Shown here piece by piece: positions 23,205 to 32,918 of a stretch of 64,000 bases of DNA (its first letter is position 1; each line of letters begins with the position of its first letter). The notes beneath the pieces were generated by a model. That model ran no database searches and was not told the origin of the DNA. It was given only the letters and a program-made list of their open reading frames with translations. Source of the stretch: Penicillus capitatus (lineage: Eukaryota; Chlorophyta); assembly GCA_965649825.1 (NCBI GenBank), contig OZ287695.1:1364001-1428000 (forward strand), in the 5' to 3' direction. Both the position numbers and the translations under genes were made by a program.

Positions 23205-24140
23205 ATACATGTATGTAGAGTTGCCTTCTCTGTCAAGCTCACGAGCACATGGGGCTGCTTTGGTGGTGAACATGTTCAAATGGTGATATCCGTATGCTCT
23301 GAGCGGTCGAATGTGGTGGAGAAGCTCAACAACATGTATGTAGAGTTGCATCCTCCGTCAAGCTCACAAGCACATGGGGCTGCATTGGGCGTTGAACATG
23401 TTCAAATGGAGAAACCCGGCCCATGGCCTAAAAATAAAAGCGGTCCAATGTGGTGGAGAAGCTCAACGACAGAACGGGTATGTAGCACATGGGGCTGCTT
23501 GGGTGGTGAACATGTTCAAATGGAGAAATCAGTATGCTCTGAGCGGTCCAATGTGAGTGGAGAATCACCCCAACATGTATGTAGAGTTGCATCCTCCGTC
23601 AAGCTCACAAGCACATTGGGCTGCATTGGGTGGTGAACATGTTCAAATGGTGAAATCCGTATGCTCTGAGCGGTCGAATGTGGTGGAGAAGCTCAACAAC
23701 ATGTATGTAGAGTTGCCTTCTCCGTCAAGCTCACGAGCACATGGGGCTGCATTGGGTGCAAAACATGTTCAAATGGAGAAATCCGTATGCTTATAGCGGT
23801 CGAATGTGGTGGAGAAGCTCAACAACATGTATGTAGAGTTGCCTTCTCCGTCAAGCTCACGAGCACATGGGGCTGCATTGGGTGCAAAACATGTTCAAAT
23901 GGTGATATCCGTATGCTCTGAGCGGTCGAATGTGGTGGAGAAGCTCAACGACAGAACGGGTATGTAGCACATGGGGCTGCATTGGGCGTTGAACATGTTC
24001 AAATGGTGATATACGTATGCTCTGAGCGGTCGAATGTGAGAAATCAGTATGCTGTGAGCGGTCTAATGTGAGAAATCAGTATGCTGTGAGCGGTCTAATG
24101 TGAGTGGAGAATCTCACCAACCGGTATGTAGAGTAAGCCC
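23205..24140 (+). repeat. 125-bp satellite, tandem array II
   Basis: About 7-8 copies of the same 125-bp unit as array I, in the same orientation, showing the same landmarks. One unit (near 23,415-23,445) has a foreign 'ggcccatggcctaaaaataaaa' type insert in place of the usual segment. The last copies are eroded to repeats of 'gtgagaaatcagtatgctg'. Confidence 0.93.
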
Positions 24141-24174
24141 TGAGCAGTCCAATGCGAGAAATCAGTACTGCGGC

Positions 24175-24305
24175 CTCGAAAAGGGGGGTAGCCTTGCTGC
24201 AACCCGGCCCACGGGCCTCAAAGGGGGGTAGGCTTGCTGCAACCCGGCCCACGGGCCTCAAGAGGGGGGGTAAGGCTTGCTGTAACCCGGCCCTCGGGCC
24301 TCCAA
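24175..24305 (+). repeat. 40-bp GC-rich minisatellite
   Basis: Three imperfect copies of a 40-bp unit containing GGGGGGTAG, CTTGCTGCAACCCGGCCC and CGGGCCTCAA (for example starting at 24,180 and 24,220). It follows directly on the decayed end of satellite array II. Confidence 0.85.
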
Positions 24306-24344
24306 CAGCAGCAAGACATCGGGTAGGTAATCCATGACGGCCTC

Positions 24345-24722
24345 CAGGTTTCCAGCCTCCACCGAGATTGACAGAAAGTATAGGCCGCCTCCAGCCTCCA
24401 CCGAGATTGACAGAAAGTATAGGCCGCCTCCAGCCTCCACTGAGATTGACAGAAAGTATAGGCCGCCTCCAGCCTCCACTGAGATTGACAGAAAGTATAG
24501 GCCGCCTCCAGCCTCCACTGAGATTGACAGAAAGTATAGGCCGCCTCCAGCCTCCACTGAGATTGACAGACAGTATTACAGCTTCCAGCCTCCACTGAGT
24601 TTGACAGATAGACAGTATTACAGCTTCCAGCCTCCACTGAGTTTGACAGATAGACAGTATTACAGCTTCCAGCCTCCACTGAGTTTGACAGATAGACAGT
24701 ATTGCAGCTTCCAGCCTCCAAA
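24345..24722 (+). repeat. 39/42-bp minisatellite
   Basis: Five near-identical 39-bp units (CCTCCAGCCTCCACTGAGA, TTGACAGAAAGTATAGGCCG) at 24,373, 24,412, 24,451, 24,490 and 24,529, followed by about four copies of a related 42-bp unit with 'agtattacagcttccagcc'. Both periods are multiples of three, so all six frames stay open in runs (for example TEIDRKYRPPPAS on plus). No start codon context, intron or homology supports translation. Confidence 0.93.
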
Positions 24723-24958
24723 TAAACAACAGCTAACACAAGGCTAACCACAACAAAGCGGAGGTGGAATGGCAGTGAGACACGACAAGAAAGAAAACAG
24801 CCCCCATTGGTCTTTTTTTTATTTTATTTTTTCTCACACTTAAAAAAGATGTGAGATTACAGACAGAGGAAAAAAGTTTTTGTTCTTTTACTGATTTTTG
24901 TTACCCCCCGAGAAAACAGCTTGCAGAAAAAACTCTAGAGATCGGCCCCTAATTCATG

Positions 24959-26138
24959 CTAATTCTCAACAGAAACCTGCAGAACAAACAGAGCATGAGA
25001 GAGACTAAAGAGGTGAGTGGCTTGCTTACACACTGAAATGACATAAAGAACAGTCGTTGCGGGATGACTGGGGGGCAGATGGCGATGCACTGGCCCGACA
25101 TAAAAAACGGACGGGGAGGGAATCCAGGTCGTCTGACCGGAAAAATTGAGTTGCGGGGAGGGATGGGGGGCAGTTGCCGGAGGGAAAAAAGTGATGTCCG
25201 CTGAGGGAAAGGAGATGGACGAGCCGCGAGGGAGAAAAAGCACAAGCGAGAAGGAATTATTGGGGCAGGCGAGGCAGGAATGCAAAACACAGCCGGCCGT
25301 GGAGGGAACAGAGGAACTCGGTCATGCTGCACAGAGGACGGGGAGAAAACGGGCTGTGGACAAGAAACTGGGACCCACTCCATGTGAGGAGACTCGACAG
25401 GATTGGCGGCTAAAGGCTGGACAGGCGGCGTGGCTGGCGAAGCAGGCGACCACTCCATGACCGTCGGCTGGACAGGCTGCCAGGCAGGAGGAGCGGCCTG
25501 CTGCGTGGTCGGCGGCGGCGCTGCTGGCTGGGTGGGCGGTGGAGGTGCGGCCGTCTGGCGGCTTGGAGGCGGTGCGGCAGGCTCGGAGGCCGGCTGGGAG
25601 ACTGCAGGTGGCGGCGATGCAGGGCGCGCAGGTAGCGGCGGAGCAGCAGGCTGGCCCTGTTGGGCCAGTCGCGCTCTCCTGTCCTCTGAGGACAGGACCC
25701 TCGCCCGCCGCACAGGCCGCGGCTGTGGGGTATGGACCCTATTGGGTCCAAACTGCACAGGAGGGGTCTGTGCATCGAGATGCACTTGACCCCTCTGGGC
25801 AGTTGTTCGGGATTTTAAATCCCAATACAACTCCCTACGCGTGGCCTCGTCCATTCTCTCGAAGGCCCTGGGCGGGTGACTTCCCAGGACCTCCCTCAAC
25901 GTAACCTGGTCGAAGCTGGGAACACACAATGGTTAGAGATCAGTCGAAGAAGAGTTCGTCGAAACGTCGTGCGCTGCAGAGCTTCTCGACTGCAGCCGGA
26001 CGCATGCGTGTTCATGAAGAATGTCCAGCCGCAGTCGAAAGGCTCTGTAGCGCGCGACGCGTCGACGAATGGGCACAGGACTCACGGTCTGCCAGGATAT
26101 CCGTAGTCTTCTTCTGTGAACATGCGTGCGTCGGCCAT
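24959..26138 (-). CDS. Proline-rich repeat protein, spliced
   Basis: Unrecognised protein. A first exon begins MADARMFTEEDYGYPG at the ATG of 26,138. The large exon opens after an acceptor ending 'gttcccag' near 25,920 with FDQVTLREVLGSHPPRAFER and DEATRRELYWDLKSRTTAQR, continues into a Pro/Ala/Gln-rich central part (about 100 residues, PPPTQPAAPPPTTQQAA type), then a C-terminal part built of degenerate PxIPxRxxFF repeats (FPPRPAVF, IIPSRLCFF, FPQRTSLF, IPPRNSIF, FPPRPFF, IPQRLFF). A 53-nt intron with a strong gtaagc donor and pyrimidine-rich acceptor changes the last residues to QCVSVEN. A TATAAA box lies 82 bp upstream of the ATG. How exon 1 joins exon 2 is not resolved; a long inverted repeat lies between them. 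Confidence 0.5.
25935..26130. repeat. Nested imperfect inverted repeats
   Basis: An arm at about 25,968-26,000 (CGTCGTGCGCTGCAGAGC then TTCTCGACTGC) pairs with 26,032-26,062 read in reverse (CGTCGCGCGCTACAGAGC then CTTTCGACTGC). The loop, CGCATGCGTGTTCATGAAGA, itself pairs with 26,109-26,130. The structure lies in the probable first intron of the proline-rich gene, so alternative foldings are possible in its transcript. Confidence 0.65.
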
Positions 26139-26219
26139 ATCTTCTTCTTTGCTTGAGCGCGCGGAAAACAAGAAGGAGTTCGAACAATTTGACAGTGCGG
26201 AAGGGTCTGTGACACGACC

Positions 26220-26225
26220 TTTATA
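26220..26225 (-). promoter_or_regulatory. TATA box of the proline-rich gene
   Basis: The minus strand reads TATAAA here, 82 bp before the ATG at 26,138, in an otherwise GC-rich stretch. It fits the distance expected for a TATA-driven promoter. Confidence 0.45.
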
Positions 26226-26281
26226 GGCCGCCTCGGTTGCCGAGCGCGGCCGCGGGTGGCGGTTGGGAACCGTGACCGTTT

Positions 26282-26302
26282 GGCGGCGCTGCATGCGCCG
26301 CC
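26282..26302. other. Perfect 8-bp GC hairpin
   Basis: GGCGGCGC, loop TGCAT, GCGCCGCC. Lies in the GC-rich region upstream of the proline-rich gene; the function is unknown. Confidence 0.6.
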
Positions 26303-26960
26303 GCACAGAGGAATGGCTGCCAGAGTGACAGAAACTCAGCATGCTGTCGTCTAGCAGCGCGACGCGGGCGGAAGAGCGTTCTGGAAGCTCCACAGAGTGT
26401 TTTACAGTCGAAGTGCTTTACAACATGTCCCGTGTGCTGTCCTCTAGGTGTAACTCGCGACGCACTTTCCGCGTCCGTTGCGACGCAATCTCAGAACGGC
26501 GAACCGCTCGAGCCAGCTCCGCGTTGCCTGGCCAGAGGAACTCGGCGGGCGTTCTCTTTCGCAGGAGCGGAACGGACTGTGCGTCTGGACGGCCGTCTGT
26601 TTCGGGCGTTTCCGTCCAAACGCCGTCGACAGGGCGATCTGCGCGGTGTAACGCTAATCGGTTCCATGAACTGTCGACGGCCCTAACTCTCTCGAACATG
26701 GAAGGCGGAACGGAACGGTCGATCTTCAGCGACGACCAGACGGCCCCGGAACCATAGTTTCAGTTCAAGTTCGCTCGCGGCATCCAGTGCTACGGCAGTC
26801 CTCGACCGCTCTGGCCAGTGAAAGCCAATCGCGTATTGCATCGGCTGTGCGAGAAATGCTGCTCCTTCTGCGAAGCCGTCGACGACTTGCTTTGGCCCAA
26901 GACAGCATGAGAAGCGGCGGCGACTGGAAGACAGAGTGCCGCAAGATCTGGATCTCGCTG

Positions 26961-28235
26961 TGGTGCTGCAACGACTCAGGGAGCGAGCGATCTGTGCTTT
27001 AGTTGATGTCTACATGACATGGCAGAACAAGCCAGTAAGTATCATTGCAGCAGTAGGGAGAAATGGACCAGTTGCTCTGCACGCAGACATGGATCTGGAG
27101 AGATGCATTTCGGGCACTGATTGGTGTAACCCTACGTGTTGTTTGGAATACACATCTGTTCACGCAGTCTTTCGATGTTGATGCCAGTGTCCTCTTCCAG
27201 CAGTGGGCTGAGATCCCCAAAATTCTTTAATAGTTCTCAGCGCTGAGCCCAGGAACGGCTTTACGGTGGCAGTCATGGAGACTGGGCAATATAGAATACG
27301 TCATGCGAGTGCTCTCAGAACATCGTACGGACAAAGATGATGATCATCTGTCTCTCGTAGCGCCGCCTGTAAGAATGACTGCTGTCTCGAAACGGTACTA
27401 CGATCGATCTGCTGGATCTCGTCCATCTCTCTGCCAATCCGTTCCTTTGCCGCAGAAATGCAGACATCGGCATGTCCCCCCAGAGGGATCAGACCAATTA
27501 AGCTGGCCACGATTACATGGACCGATCGCGACTCGCCGGAAGAACAGTGACAGTTGATCGTGGACGCACGTCGAGGGTGTTTGCTTGGATTTTGAGTGAC
27601 AACGCTTGTTCGAACTGCTTACCTGCCTGTGACACACTCGCTCATTTATCTCGATGTCACTCCAAAACCTCTTTTGGATTTGGTTGACAGATTGCTATTT
27701 GCCGACAGCAGTTTCCACAGATTTAGTTTAGCGTGATCTTAGCAGACGGTAAGACACTCTTTCCTGAGGACCAAGTGCTCCACGAGACAGATGCTCAAGA
27801 ACACGGATGTCGTGCATAACGCGAGTGACGTCTTTGGAGATGCATAGCGGAGAGAAAAATCACAGCATGGACGCCTTCATGGTTAGAGGAGTTCTCTCTC
27901 ACTCGTGCGTAATCCATTCACTAGTTTGATTGACGAACAATGGCAATTAGGCAAAGGGTATTGAGGCGCTGCTGTTCTCCTAAACATACAAAGCGACAAA
28001 TTTGCGCCGCACGAATGAGCATGGCCGTGGGAGAATATAAGAGACATCGGTAGATCTGTGAGTTGCTTCACGCGTCACATTGTTCGTGGAAAACGACAAG
28101 ATCAGAAGGAGAGTGGACATTGCAGGTTCTCCGTTTATCCTTGGCGACGTCTTCTTAACATCAACACATCGTTGACGCTGCACTTGTTTTGTGCACAGAC
28201 ACATTTGTTTATCTAGCCAAAATGCGTATTCGACT
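26961..28235 (+). repeat. Dispersed duplication X, copy A (contains exon-like coding sequence)
   Basis: This block is repeated in the same orientation at 46,931-48,225 (offset 19,970 at the start). The first 570 bp are nearly identical, the rest drifts. Both copies carry an apparent splice: LVDVYMTWQNKP, an intron of about 52 nt (gtaagt to acgcag), then TWIWRDAFRALIGVTLRVVW, NTHLFTQSFDVDASVLFQQW and AEIPKIL before TAATAG. In copy A, upstream sequence ARGIQCYGSPRPLWPVKANR and VLHRLCEKCCSFCEAVDDLL may belong to the same gene. The protein is helical and HEAT/importin-like in feel, but I cannot name it. Both copies end at the same stop, so this may be a duplicated gene end or a pair of pseudogenes. 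Confidence 0.7.
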
Positions 28236-28948
28236 CGCACTCCTGCACTCTTCTAAGATCCATAGTATGCCTCACAGCAAATTTGACCAAGACACAAGGA
28301 TGAAGGCCTTGATGTTCACTAGCATCTCCCCTTTGAATGGACACAGTTTTTTCTGTCGACACTCATCCCCAAGAAAGAGACATATCCAGCAGTGTCGATC
28401 GAATTGAAAAGTGCGATTGATTTGTATACGCAAAATCTAAAATGAACTGAAACAGCAGTGAAAAAGTTGTAGATTACAACGTCGAACCAGACCGTGTGAG
28501 GCCACGTCGGATTTACACTCTTCCTTCAACGTTCCAGAAAAGCTCTGTTTGCCAAGTGGGTGACAACTGTATTCAAACACGCTGTTGGTGTCACATGCTA
28601 CGTCTAGAGAATTCGCGTTCCATGTCAAACCCCGCCGAAGAGACTTTGCTAAATTCTCTCTTTGAATCGACTCTTCCGTGTGTTTGTCGGGCAATCTGTT
28701 TCAATACGCAGATCTTCACTGAACGACAGATGACATGAACTGTCCCTTTCTATATCGATTGTTGTTAGTGCCTAAGCTGACTGGCATTCGTCACACGTCT
28801 GGGTTTTCAAATATCTTCCATGAGCTCAGACTGAGTTTAAAGAACTGCTCTGTCGCTCTCATGCAACTAGAAGACCATTAAAAGCTTACTCCACTTTCAC
28901 GTAGATCAAAAAAAAAACAAACTCGCCACTGCCTCAAGAAATGCCATT

Positions 28949-29160
28949 CAATGTAGATGTTCAGCTAGCAATGGATAACAGAACTGTACCTTACTGTAAA
29001 GATTGTTTTTGCTGCCATGCCGATTCCTGTCTTATGCATGACTGGTTCTTCTTATGACTGTTTGTAGCCAGCAGACGTGAACTGTAAAGAGAATGTGCTT
29101 TGTTGCTCTCAATAAGTTGAAAGGTCCATCCAACCTTCACTCCATCTCTTTGAAGATTCG
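28949..29160 (+). repeat. Dispersed duplication Y, copy A
   Basis: About 210 bp starting 'gccattcaatgtagatg' recur at 44,963-45,175 with roughly one difference per 12 bases. The left boundary is sharp in both copies. No gene recognised. Confidence 0.75.
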
Positions 29161-29929
29161 AGAAACCTTCACATCCTCTGTTCTAAAATTCAGACCGTCT
29201 CTTCATCTACCTCTCCACAAGGATATGTCTGACCAATGTCACGATGAAATAATTAACAACTCATCAGATTTGCAGCGAGCGAGGAATATTATCTGCGTGA
29301 GTCTGCATACCCCCATGCTTCGACGACTTGTGCAATCACCCACTCGTTTAGAAAAGTGAACATGTATGTTTGATGACAGAATCGTAAACAATATCCACAT
29401 GGACAGGCACTGTCAAAGTGTTAAAGAGAATGAAGCGGACAAGGGTAAATAGCATCATATGTGACGGAGAACTAGTTGGTCGTTGAACAGCAGAGAGGAC
29501 TGGCTGGTCTCAGTGACATCTACGATTCTGATTGCGTCTCCAGAGAAGAATGAAAGACCGGCAATGCTGGCAGAAGCTCGAGATGCTTTTTCTGGTTCTG
29601 TGGGTGCTTCTCAGAGATCACAAAGGTATTCAAAAGACCATCATGAACGTCAGCAATCGGTTGTATATTGTAACATGTGAATGTCAAGAAACCCCGACGA
29701 CAGCAGGTAATCTCATCCAACTACTGATGGCTTCAAACTCCTCGCTTATCTGCTTCTGTGCATCTGATATTCGTGCGCACTGACTCCTCGACTGTCACAT
29801 CAAAGAATGAGTTTGGACCTCAAAAGCGGTAGTCACTCACTTGCAGCAAACGGATTGATTCATGCAACCTGGGCAGAGAATCTGGCGAGGCAGTTAGTGA
29901 TACAGCAGCAGGTCTCCAGGGTGAGTGGA

Positions 29930-30500
29930 CCAGTCGGAGGGCTTCGGATCCGGCGCGCTTCGCGGACATGAACTTAGGAGTCCCGATCAAAAAAGGGGCT
30001 CGGAACAGAAAAAATCGCAGGAGAACAAAAAGCAATACATACATGCATACATTAAAAAAAGAAAAAAGAAAACAAGACGATATCAAGAAAGGGAAGTGAA
30101 GATTAAAAATGTGCGACAAGAATCAGCAGGTAGTAAGCAGCACGTAAAACAGCTCAAGATGGACAGAAAGATAACAAAAAAAAAAACAAAAAGGGAACTG
30201 AGCAATAACAACGCGTTAGCTAACTAGACAGGAAAAACACTAAATCACAGAGATGTAAACACAGCACAAAATGAAATCAATTAAAACATGAAAATAAAAA
30301 ACAGACACAAAGCAAATGAAAGAAACACATGCAGGAAGGGGGCGACAGAATCTGAGACAATCAATAAGAAAGAAAAACGGAGCAAAAAACACACAGGCTC
30401 TGTCGCCCAGACGAGAGAGAACGGGTACCCAGAGAAAGGAGTAGAGAAAAAAGGTACAGAAAAGACGGCTCTGGGTACCGATCCGAAAGCCTCTTACCCG
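29930..30500. repeat. Purine-rich segment, copy 1 of a related pair
   Basis: About 550 bp with the plus strand almost purely A/G in the middle. It starts with CTTCGGATCCGGCGCGCT and 'gacatgaa' and ends with 'gacggctctgggtaccgatccgaaagcc'-type sequence. Copy 2 at 30,890-31,440 has the same ends and an internal 'cacatgca...gggggcg' block. On the minus strand each begins with a donor-like gtaag and ends near an acceptor-like cag/aag before CGCGCCGGATCCGAAG, so they could be homologous long introns. The hydrophobic minus-strand frames inside come from the pyrimidine bias. Confidence 0.6.
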
Positions 30501-30889
30501 GGAGTCGATCTGGTCACTCTTTGTTTTAATAATGCTGCCCAGATGATGGAGCACTGAGTCTTCTCCATCCATCCCATCCCCTCCTCAATGCCTGCCCTTT
30601 CTCGGTCCTCCTCTGCCCAGGTGCGCTGAGTCCCCCATGTTGCCAAGCGGCGGCCGGTGAAGGAGAGAGATAATATGCTGCGGCATCGAATGCCGGCAAT
30701 TAGATGGGTCCGTCGTCATCTGAGGCAAAAGAGTGAGATCTGTTTTCTAAGGCGGAATGATGTTTACCTGTGACTGACGGTGCCACACGATGCATCTGAT
30801 CGAGCACTGGTGGCCAGTATCTGTATCGAACTGCAACCGCTGGGAATGGAGACAAGTTCCCAGTGTGATTCGGCCGAATCTCTCAGCAC

Positions 30890-31440
30890 CGGCCTTCGGA
30901 TCCGGCGCGCTGCGTGGACATGAAGGAAAGGGGGTCCAAAAAGGGACCAGGAACAGAAAAAAAGAAAAAAAAACACACGAAGCAGCAAGGAAGTCAAATA
31001 AAAAGGACGAACGACCCACAGGAAAAAATCAAGCACACATGGAACTGAAAAACTTACAGGCAGGTAGGACAGAGAAAAGAACAGGAGTATGAAAACACAT
31101 GCAAAAAGGGGGCGGCGCAACAGGTGATAAATTAAAAAACAGAAAAGATTTAGCACAATCATGGAGGAGAAGAAAAAGGAGAAAACGGAATATGCAAAAA
31201 GAGACTAAATAATACACAGGAGACAGTTGCTTGTAAAAGATGTTCACAAAACGCAGACTATGGAAAGAAGGATACACGAAGTAGAAATGAAAACAAAAAT
31301 ACAGAGAAGAACAATTGAAGTCGCGCCGCCCAGAACGATAAGACGGGCATCCAGGGAAGAGGAAGGAAAGAGAGACAGAAGAGACGGCCCCGGATGCCGA
31401 TCCGAAGACCTGCGACTGGGATTCACTTACCGATTCACTC
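30890..31440. repeat. Purine-rich segment, copy 2 of a related pair
   Basis: Partner of 29,930-30,500: shares CTTCGGATCCGGCGCGCT at its left end, the internal 'cacatgcaaaaagggggcgg' block (31,093) and the right end 'gatgccgatccgaag'. The middle portions are purine-rich in both but not alignable by eye. Confidence 0.6.
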
Positions 31441-31479
31441 GGCTGTTGTCGGCACTTCTTTGACAAGTGCCGCTGGCCA

Positions 31480-32703
31480 CGCTCTCTCCTCCCTGACGCC
31501 CAACCATCCTCCCAAATGTCTTCGGCCGCCGCTGCAGGGGGGGGTGGTGTTGAGTGCCGGTATTGGGATGTGGCACATGAGACTCCGTTGCTTCACTGGT
31601 CTAACACCGCGCTTCTTCAGATCTGTTCAGCTTCTCCAGCTGTCTGCGTAACGAGTCAATGGACTGATCTGCAATGGACTCGGAAGTGTCGAAACACTTG
31701 GTCTGTCTGCTATGATCTGGTCCACCGGGGTTGGACATTCGATGTTCATGTCACTGATGTCTTCCGTGACGTCTTTTCTTGACATCGGTTCTTTCTGTGC
31801 TTTCTGTGCAGCATCCGAGCACTTCTGCTGAAGACAATCGGGATGACATGAATCTTCACGAGTTGGGAGCCTGCTGTCCAGCCGTGGATGAAGTCTGCAG
31901 AGTTACCATCCCGGAAGCAGTGGCATCTTGGAAGACATGTTTCTTCGCCAACTCTCCCAAACTGTCCTCGCAGTCATTCAGTCGTTTGATTCTCGGCTGC
32001 CATCCACAGAACTCATCTGCAACGATGACCACGTCGATTTCAGGCATCCACTCGTGCACTGCAATGACATACCTTCAAGATTCAGATCATGCCATCCCAG
32101 ATGGAAATTCATGTAAATCAATGCGCCTCTGAAGACGTGAAGAATGCTGACGTCTCGTATCGCGATGGCTGTTCTGGGATAGTAGTGCATGCAGTTTCGA
32201 GTCGACGTTGACTGTTTCCAAGAGCTGGATTGCTGGAAAGACAGTCTGCAAACGTGCTTCAGTGTTTAGTTTGAGACTCCGATGCGTACTTTGTTGTCTC
32301 TAAGAAGCTGTCCGTCTTTTTTCTCTGAAGATCAGGTGTGGTCTGTCATCCCGATTTTACTTCCTTTGGCGTCGGGGACAGGTTCTTCTGGGTAACATCC
32401 AGTAGCACTTCGCTTCATGCGATATCAAAGAGTCGAAGTTGCGAGGCCATGTCGACGCGTGTCCATTTCAGCCAACAGTTCCTCGTTTGCACCTTGTTGA
32501 ATCTAGCACAAGTGTTTCATTCTGTGAACACAGAGAAGGAACATACCTGAATTAAGATCAGGACAAAACAACAGAGGTCGATTGCTTCTTCTGCAGTTGG
32601 AAAATGTAGATAGAGTGTTGCAGAACTGCCATGCCAGCGAAAAGAGTTTGAACGCTCAGCAGGCACAAGAATTCTCCAGCTTCGGATGTTGATTCCTGTC
32701 GAC
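31480..32703 (-). pseudogene. Coding-like fragments left of retrotransposon 1 (possible broken gene)
   Basis: No complete gene. On the minus strand the frame at 31,856-32,059 continued from just upstream (LEGMSLQCHEWMPEIDVVIV, CGWQPRIKRLNDCEDSLGEL) looks more protein-like than its shadows. Together with similar fragments at 37,552-38,740 and 43,489-44,940 it may be part of a large minus-strand gene into which both LTR elements inserted. Product unrecognised. Confidence 0.3.
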
Positions 32704-32859
32704 TGTCATTGCGTAAGCTTAAAAGAAAGACAAAATCCGTTCGTTTGCTTGCGCCCCTCCTTTAATACCTCCTGATCAGGAGGGGCGACTAATACGCCAT
32801 TTGATCTGATGACTCAAATGGCATGATCAGTCATATTAGTGTTTCTGTAGGAGCCCACA
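32704..32859 (-). repeat. LTR of retrotransposon 1 (element 3' LTR)
   Basis: 156 bp, TG...CA ends, apparently identical to 37,391-37,546. It contains a 16-bp perfect palindrome CCTCCTGATCAGGAGG (32,768-32,783) and a 9-bp stem hairpin with arms GCCATTTGA and TCAAATGGC (32,796-32,822). Confidence 0.97.
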
Positions 32860-32918
32860 TACGCTTCGGCTGCAAACTTCGAAAGTAAACTAAAAAACAG
32901 CATTCTTCGCTTCGCACT

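Noticed and set aside
16560-24140. Regular repeats resembling a CRISPR array
   Set aside because: The repeats are 125-bp head-to-tail satellite units with no unique spacers, in a eukaryotic genome with spliced genes.
16560-24140. Centromere
   Set aside because: A short satellite pair is compatible with many chromosomal sites; nothing here shows centromere function.
24334-24747. Plus-strand frame with 13-residue repeats (TEIDRKYRPPPAS)
   Set aside because: Six open frames arise because the repeat period is divisible by three; no gene context or start.
30240-31162. Hydrophobic minus-strand frames that look like membrane proteins
   Set aside because: Composition follows from the purine/pyrimidine strand bias (runs of Phe, Leu, Ser); no conserved motif.
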